Positions 58,432 to 64,000 of a stretch of DNA of 64,000 nucleotides are shown in pieces; the stretch's first letter is position 1; each line of letters begins with the position of its first letter. The DNA lies in contig NC_133772.1 of the NCBI RefSeq assembly GCF_003597395.2, positions 139,447,907 to 139,511,906 of the forward strand, read 5' to 3'. The position numbers and the translations under genes were made by a program. The notes under the pieces are model-generated. The model worked only from the letters and a program-made list of their open reading frames with translations. It was not told the origin of the DNA and searched no databases. The stretch comes from Chelonoidis abingdonii (taxonomy: Eukaryota > Chordata > Testudines > Testudinidae).

Positions 58432-60470
58432 TAATGTGCAGTGTGCCCTAGTGTGTCTGTGCAGCGTGTAGTGGTGTGCCTGCACAGTGTGTACTGGTGT
58501 GCCTAGGCAGTGTGCCCTCGATGTATTTGTGCAGTGTGTCCCTGGATGTGTCTGTGCAATGTGTCCCAGCATGTGCCTGGGCAGTGTGCCCCAAGTGTTT
58601 CTGTGCAGTGTGCCCTCGGGTGTGTCTGTGTAGTGTGCCACTGGTGTATCTGTGCAATCTGCCCTCGGGTGTGCCTGTGTAGTGTGCCTGGATGTGCCTG
58701 TGCAGCGTGTAGTGGTGTGCCTACACAGTGTGTACTGGTGTGCCTAGGCAGTGTGCCCTCGATGTGTTTGTGCAATGTGTCCCAGCGTGTGCCTGGGCAG
58801 TGTGCCCCAGGTATCTCTGTGCAGTGTGCCCTCGGGTGTGTCTGTGTAGTGTGCCTGGATGTGTCTGTGTAGTGTGCCTGGGTGTGCCTGTGCAGTGTGC
58901 TGTGGGTGTGTTTGTGCAGTGTGTCCCTGGATGTGTCTGTGCAATGTGTCCCAGCGTGTGCCTGGGCAGTGTGGTCCAGGTGTGCCTGGGCAGTGTGCCC
59001 CAGGTGTTTCTGTGCAGTGTGCCACTGGTGTATCTGTGCAGTGTGCCACTAGTGTATCTGTGCAGTGTGCCCTCGGGTGTGTCTGTGTAGTGTGCCTGGG
59101 TGTGCCTGTGCAGTGTGCTGTGGGTGTGTCTGTGCGGTGTGTACTGGTGTGCCTGTGCAATATGTACTGCTGTACTTGTGCAGTGTGCCCCTGCATTTGT
59201 CTGTGCTGTGTACCCTGGGTGTGTCTGTGCAGTGTGTCCTTGGTGTGTCTGTGCAGTGTGTCCTGGGTGTGTCTGTGCAGTGTGTACTGGTGTGCCTCTG
59301 CAGTGTGCCCCTGCATTTGTCTGCACAGTGTGGCCCAAGTGTGTCTGTGCAGTGTGCCCCATGTGTTTCTGTGCAGTGTACCCCGGGTGTTTTATGCAGT
59401 GCGCCACTGGTGTATTTGTGCAGCATACTCTCGGGTGTTTCTGTGTAGTGTGCCCCCAGTGTTTCTGTGCACTGTGCCCCCTGACGTGTCTGTGTAGTGT
59501 GTCCCTGGGTGTCTCTGTGCAGTGTGTATCAGATGTGTCTGTGCAGTGTGCCTGGGTATGTCTGTGCAGTGTGTACTGGTGTGCCTGTGCAGTGTGTCCC
59601 TGCATTTATCTGTGCAGTGTGCCTGCGGGTGTGTCTGTGTAGTGTGCCCCAGGTGTCTCTGTGCAGTGTGCTCTGGATGTGTCTGTGTAGTGTGCCTCAC
59701 ATGTTTCTGTGCAGTGTTCCACTGGTGTATCTGTGCAGTGTGGCTCGGGTGTGTCTGTGTAGTGTGTCCTTGGTGTGTCTGTGCAGCGTGCCCCATGTGT
59801 TTCTGTGCAGGGTGCCAAAGTGTATCTGTGGAATGTGCTGCAGATGTGTCTGTGTAGTGTGCCCCACATGTTTCTGTGCAGTGTGCCACTGGTGTATCTG
59901 TACAGTGCACTCTAGAATGTGTCTGTGTAGTGTGTCCCTGGGTGTGTCTGCTCAATGTGTACTGGTGTATCTGTGCGGTGTGCCCCTGTGCCTATCTGTG
60001 CAGTGTGCCCTGGGTGTCTCTGTGCAGTGTGTACCAGATGTGTCTGTGCAGTGTGCCCTGGGTGTTTCTGTGCAGTGTGCCCCCGGTCATGTCTGTGTAG
60101 TGTGTCCTTGGGTGAGTCTATGTATTGTGTCCCTGGATGTCTCTGTGCAGTGTGTACCAGATGTGTGTGTGCAGTGTGCCCTGAGTGTGTCTGTGCAGTG
60201 TGGACTGGTGTGCCTGTGAGGCGTGCCCCTGCATTTATCTGTGCAGTATGCTCTGGGTGTGCCTGTGCAGTGTGCCCCTGCATTTATCTGTGCAGTGTGT
60301 GCCAGGTGTATCTGCGCAGTGTGCCCCACATGTTTCTGTGCCATGTGCCACAGTGTATCTGTGCACTGTGCCTCTGGGTGTGTCTCTGTAGTGTGCCCCG
60401 GATGTCTCTGTGCAGTGTGCTCTGGGTGTGTCTGTGCAGTTTGTGCTGGGCATCTGTGCATGTCTAGCAC
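58432..60470. repeat. Minisatellite, 24-bp unit, about 85 copies
   Basis: Monomer approximates gtgtctgtgcagtgtgccctggg with 23- to 26-bp variants. Variant monomers recur in blocks: gcagcgtgtagtggtgtgcc at 58461 returns at 58702, a spacing of 241 bp (10 monomers), showing higher-order structure. Because 24 is a multiple of 3 and the monomer lacks stops, both strands carry long frames: plus (58859-59497, 59497-60219) reading CLCSVPG-like octapeptides, minus (58721-59605, 294 codons) reading HTAQTHPG-like octapeptides. I take these as repeat-derived, not genes. Confidence 0.93.
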
Positions 60471-61887
60471 ATTGTTGTCATTGCTGTATTATATAAATAA
60501 TAGCATGCTTAGACACCGGAGCAATGGTGAGAATATTTAGGACACAGGATGAAAACAAAGCTGCCTGGATGCACGTTGGTTGGGAACATGCATACATGCT
60601 CTAATATCTATTGGCCTTGACACAACAAGATCAGAGGAAAACACTGAACAAGATTTATGGACACTAAATCATGCTGCATAGTAAATAACGTGAAATGTAC
60701 TAAACAGGTGCAAACAAGCATCACCATGAATTAAGCTTCTTAGTTGTTGTCTAGAAAGGTTATTTTTGTGGTGTTCTAGTCCCTATTCAGCATCTGAATT
60801 CCCACTACGCTGATTCCATTTACAGGAGTACAATCTTTCCAACATATATTACTTACATAAAAGGCCTGAAACTTAATCCTCAGAATGTATTTAAACATCA
60901 CCCTCGAAGTTTACTTGCTGTCAAAATTAATGCAAAAATGGTGCTCCGTGGAGCTACAAAAGGTTTTATTCTAAAATTTTACTATTTCTACAGGAACAGC
61001 CTGCTTCCCATGAGTTCAAGGCTAGCAGAAAAGGGAACTAATTTAATTGGTGCATTTATAGTCCAAGAATAGCCAGTTGTCTCTGAAGGAGTCCAGTATA
61101 AATTGGTGTAACATTGGATTTTACAGAGAAAGAATTACACTCTCAGCTGGCTATAAAAAATAAATTTGTTTTTATATCCTTTTCCAGTTGTCAGATAAAT
61201 GCCGATTCTCTAGAGCATGTATTATGGGAGAGCCGTTGGCGGAGAGATTGATTCAGTGATGAAGGACCATTTTCTAGTCCCCAGGTGATATGCTCTTCTC
61301 TGTTTAAAAATACAACCTGCCTAAAAGGAATTTGTTAGAGAGGAAAACCTCAGCACCTACATAGGAGTGCAAATACTGTCTTGCTAACGAATGATATAAC
61401 AATAGTTTATGTTGAGTAAGAACTTTTTAATTCAAGATCAGAAATAGATAGCTCAGTATATTGACTTTGATAGAAATAAACCTTCTGCAGGAGTTCATCA
61501 TGTGTTGGAGATGGTCATCAACACTAAGAATCATCAGCCTCACCCTCAAGGCTGTGTTAATTTTTTAAACTATAATTTGTTGGGTGAAGCCCTCTTGTCC
61601 GAGGAACTCAGTGGTCTGAATCAGAGGTTTGGAACAGCTCCTGCTTACATTAGCTTCAGAAGGACTTTTAGGTGCTCAGCATTTCTGAGGAACAGAGCTT
61701 AGGGGCTTGATATCATCACTGATTGTCTTTGCATCTTACAGTGTCTTACTTCATTTCATTTCCCAATTCATGGACAGACTGGATTACTGTTCCCTGTTCA
61801 AAGTTCCCAGGGCTTGCCTAACAACTGTCAGAAGCTTTGAACCCTGGACAGCTGTGAAATAGCTTGTATGTTTGCGTATGCAGGGCT
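60471..61887. other. Repeat-poor sequence, no gene recognised
   Basis: A/T-leaning, no transposon recognised. It could hold conserved non-coding elements of the LRFN5 region, but nothing in the sequence alone proves this. Confidence 0.4.
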
Positions 61888-62027
61888 GTGGGAGCCATGT
61901 CAGTCCCTGAATATTAGAGAAACAGGGTGGGCAAGGTGCTATCTGTTACTGGACCAACTTCTGTCCCTCTCACCAGCAGTAGTTGGTTCAATAAAAACTG
62001 TTACCTCACCCACCTGGTTTCTGTGTG
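61888..62027. mobile_element. Hairpin repeat, second PLE-like terminal family
   Basis: Two 46-bp arms (61918-61963 and 61977-62022) are imperfect reverse complements separated by 13 bp. Left includes aaggtgctatctgttactgg, right ttggttcaataaaaactgtt. The words match a reptile repeat of the form 'ggtgaggtaatatcttttattgg'. The folded layout copies that of the two PLE mini-insertions. Confidence 0.55.
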
Positions 62028-62799
62028 TTATGGCCATTTCAAATATACTCTCTTTATAGTAGTATATTTATGTAGCTGGTGAAGTGGTTGTGTAATTGTG
62101 GTGTGTGCGGATCTACTAGAACCCAGTTCTAAGACTAAGGCTGTAATTATACTGGCAGAATTTTCTGGGGGCTGGGGGAATACATTGTTGCTACCCAGGG
62201 AGTTGGAGAAAGTGATAATCATCTAAAATTTGGTTGGGTTCCCTATTTATCTAGCCCTCCGCCAACCAAATGGTTAACAATTTATGAATGGTAGACAACA
62301 AATTCTTTAGAGTTTGTTCTGCACATAACACTAAGAGCTTAGGTGTTGGGTAGACCTGTGTGTTCCACTTGCTGTTTTTAGGGAGACTGGCCGAACAGCT
62401 GCAAGGTCTATACAAACAGTTGCAAGGCTCCTTTTCCGCCCAGATGACTACTTAGCAGTATCACAAAGACACATAAAAAATTGAGGGGTTGACAGTGTCT
62501 GCTCAGGAGAGGCCAAGGAGTGGCATAACCAGGTGATGCAGGTCCAAGAATGAGTTGCACTGGCAGGGGCTTCAAAATGTGCTGCTGATAGAACGTAAAA
62601 TTCTGTGTGTCTGTTATCCAACTGCTATTTCCATAAGACCAAACAAATAACGCATAAACCACCGAAGAATTCTGTATTGGTCTGCTGCTTGATAATGGAT
62701 GACACCTGTCACCATTAAAAAGTAAATCCATGGCTTATGAATGCCCATCATTATTTCATTGTATTGGGGTTCGTCTCAGCCTAATGGGACCACTTCCTG
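62028..62799. other. No gene recognised
   Basis: Intron or flank upstream of the LRFN5 coding exon, unassigned. Confidence 0.5.
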
Positions 62800-62985
62800 T
62801 TGGTTTCATCATTTTTACTGCGGTAGCACCAAGACTGGTGCCTCATTGTGCTACTCAGTGTACAGACATGTACTGAGAGACAGCCACTCCCCCAAAGAGC
62901 TTACAGTCAAAATAGACATGGACAGCTTCTCAATCCCTTGAGCCACAGCCCAGTGCTGTATCCACTAGCCCATTCTTCCTTTCTT
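62800..62985. mobile_element. Old amniote interspersed repeat
   Basis: Phrases cccccaaagagcttacagtc and cagcccagtgctgtatccactag are typical of an old dispersed amniote repeat (MIR/L2 age). Weakly supported. Confidence 0.35.
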
Positions 62986-63032
62986 TGCCTCCTTATTGCA
63001 TGGGTTGTGTTCCACATGGGGGATATTAACAA

Positions 63033-63074
63033 TGTGCTTTGCGCTCTCTTGCAGGCTCTGAAACCTGATCTACA
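63033..63074 (+). other. LRFN5: LRFN5 splice acceptor and short 5' UTR of the coding exon
   Basis: A pyrimidine-rich stretch ending in ttgcag (AG at 63053-63054) lies 20 bases before the LRFN5 ATG. This fits an acceptor that joins an upstream non-coding exon to the coding exon, so the exon would begin at 63055. LRFN5 is known to have 5' untranslated exons far upstream. None was recognised in this window. The acceptor is inferred from sequence and not confirmed by transcripts. Confidence 0.7.
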
Positions 63075-64000
63075 ATGGAAAAGCTGCTTTTGTATCTGCT
63101 GTTCATTGGCATAGCAGTGAGAGCCCAGATCTGCCCCAAGCGCTGTGTCTGTCAGATTTTGTCTCCAAATCTTGCAACCCTTTGTGCCAAGAAAGGGCTT
63201 TTATTTGTTCCCCCAAACATTGACAGAAGGACTGTGGAACTGCGACTGGCGGACAATTTTGTTACAAACATCAAAAGGAAAGATTTTGCCAACATGACCA
63301 GCCTCGTGGACCTGACGCTATCCAGGAATACAATAAGTTTTATTACACCTCATGCGTTTGCTGATTTGCGCAATTTGCGAGCTTTGCATTTGAACAGCAA
63401 CAGGTTGACTAAGATCACCAATGACATGTTCAGTGGTCTTTCCAACCTGCACCATTTGATACTTAACAACAATCAGCTGACTTTAATTTCTTCCACAGCC
63501 TTTGATGATGTTTTAGCTCTTGAGGAACTGGATTTGTCCTATAACAATCTAGAAACTATCCCTTGGGATGCTGTGGAGAAGATGGTTAGCTTGCACACGC
63601 TCAGTTTAGACCACAATATGATTGACCATATTCCTAAGGGAACTTTCTCCCACCTCCACAAGATGACCCGGTTAGATGTCACGTCAAATAAATTGCAGAA
63701 GCTGCCACCTGATCCTCTCTTTCAACGAGCTCAGGTATTAGCAACCTCAGGAATCATCAGCCCTTCTACTTTTGCATTAAGCTTTGGTGGAAACCCTTTG
63801 CATTGCAACTGTGAACTCCTGTGGCTGAGGCGTCTTTCCAGAGAAGATGACCTAGAGACTTGCGCTTCTCCTCCACTGTTATCTGGTCGGTATTTTTGGT
63901 CAATTCCAGAGGAAGAGTTCCTGTGTGAACCACCTCTCATTACTAGATATACCCATGAGCTCAGAGTGCTGGAGGGTCAACGGGCAACTCTGAGATGTAA
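63075..64000 (+). CDS. LRFN5: LRFN5 (SALM5), first coding exon, truncated by window end
   Basis: Leucine-rich repeat and fibronectin type III domain protein 5, a single-pass synaptic adhesion molecule. The family is known to bind LAR-type receptor tyrosine phosphatases across the synapse and to promote presynaptic differentiation. The visible 308 codons hold a signal peptide (about residues 1-17), an LRRNT cap (Cys20, 24, 26, 37), a run of leucine-rich repeats from about residue 54 to 230 with LxxLxLxxN spacing, and an LRRCT cap (Cys244, 246, 263, 284). The frame then enters the Ig domain, whose first cysteine is residue 308. One N-glycosylation sequon is visible at Asn73. The frame is uninterrupted and the ATG precedes a clean signal peptide. 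The mammalian protein is about 719 residues, so the later Ig, FN3, transmembrane and cytoplasmic parts lie outside. The LRR region matches my memory of mammalian LRFN5 almost throughout, which separates it from LRFN1-4. Confidence 0.96.
   Translation, partial: MEKLLLYLLFIGIAVRAQICPKRCVCQILSPNLATLCAKKGLLFVPPNIDRRTVELRLADNFVTNIKRKDFANMTSLVDLTLSRNTISFITPHAFADLRNLRALHLNSNRLTKITNDMFSGLSNLHHLILNNNQLTLISSTAFDDVLALEELDLSYNNLETIPWDAVEKMVSLHTLSLDHNMIDHIPKGTFSHLHKMTRLDVTSNKLQKLPPDPLFQRAQVLATSGIISPSTFALSFGGNPLHCNCELLWLRRLSREDDLETCASPPLLSGRYFWSIPEEEFLCEPPLITRYTHELRVLEGQRATLRC

Noticed and set aside
58721..59605. 294-codon minus-strand frame rich in His and Thr
   Set aside because: Lies wholly in the 24-bp tandem array; comparable frames exist on the other strand, as expected from a stop-free monomer whose length is a multiple of three.
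58432..60470. CRISPR-like array
   Set aside because: Units are contiguous 24-mers with no unique spacers, in a vertebrate genome. It is a minisatellite.

Overview
This is vertebrate nuclear DNA, most likely from a cryptodiran turtle. The host assignment rests on three things. First, the window ends in an exon that reads as amniote LRFN5. Second, CR1 LINEs dominate the interspersed repeats. Third, there are tRNA-derived SINEs of the tortoise Pol III/SINE type whose 3' tails match the 3' end of a neighbouring CR1. The species cannot be fixed from sequence alone, and a crocodilian is a weaker alternative.

There is one recognisable host gene. The first coding exon of LRFN5 (SALM5, a synaptic adhesion molecule) starts at 63075 on the + strand and runs off the window end. 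Everything upstream looks like intron or 5' flank. I found no other convincing host exon, RNA gene or CpG-island promoter. Nearly all other open frames are chance ORFs, tandem-repeat ORFs or transposon fossils.

Layout. 1-12 kb: sparse, with a CR1 end, an old L2-like reverse-transcriptase fossil, an inverted pair of an unnamed repeat, an unrecognised cysteine-rich ORF and a tRNA-type SINE. 12-24 kb: old CR1 pieces, MITEs, a GT microsatellite, and at 21.3-21.9 kb a Penelope-like element (PLE) end with GIY-YIG remnants and a hammerhead-ribozyme-like core. 24.9-26.2 kb: a CR1. 26.5-27.6 kb: a minisatellite of about 58 bp. 30-35.4 kb: a long minus-strand CR1 with ORF1 esterase, endonuclease and RT remnants, split by an R4/Dong-type retrotransposon whose 499-codon frame is still open. 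38.2-45.6 kb: a stack of nested CR1 copies carrying a solo LTR, a palindromic hAT MITE and a tiny folded PLE insertion. 45.7-46.4 kb: a fold-back hAT remnant. 48.3-56.5 kb: more CR1, a SINE, MITEs and a hAT-like element with target duplications. 58.4-60.5 kb: a 24-bp minisatellite of about 2 kb that is open on both strands. 60.5-63 kb: largely repeat-poor sequence in front of LRFN5.

The most notable items are the hammerhead-bearing Penelope family, with one longer copy and two minute inverted insertions flanked by target duplications; the intact R4-like frame with a second copy joined tail to tail across an AT repeat; and the 24-bp array whose period, a multiple of three, creates long ORFs on both strands. 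Family names come from recognition of sequence and protein motifs. No database search was run.
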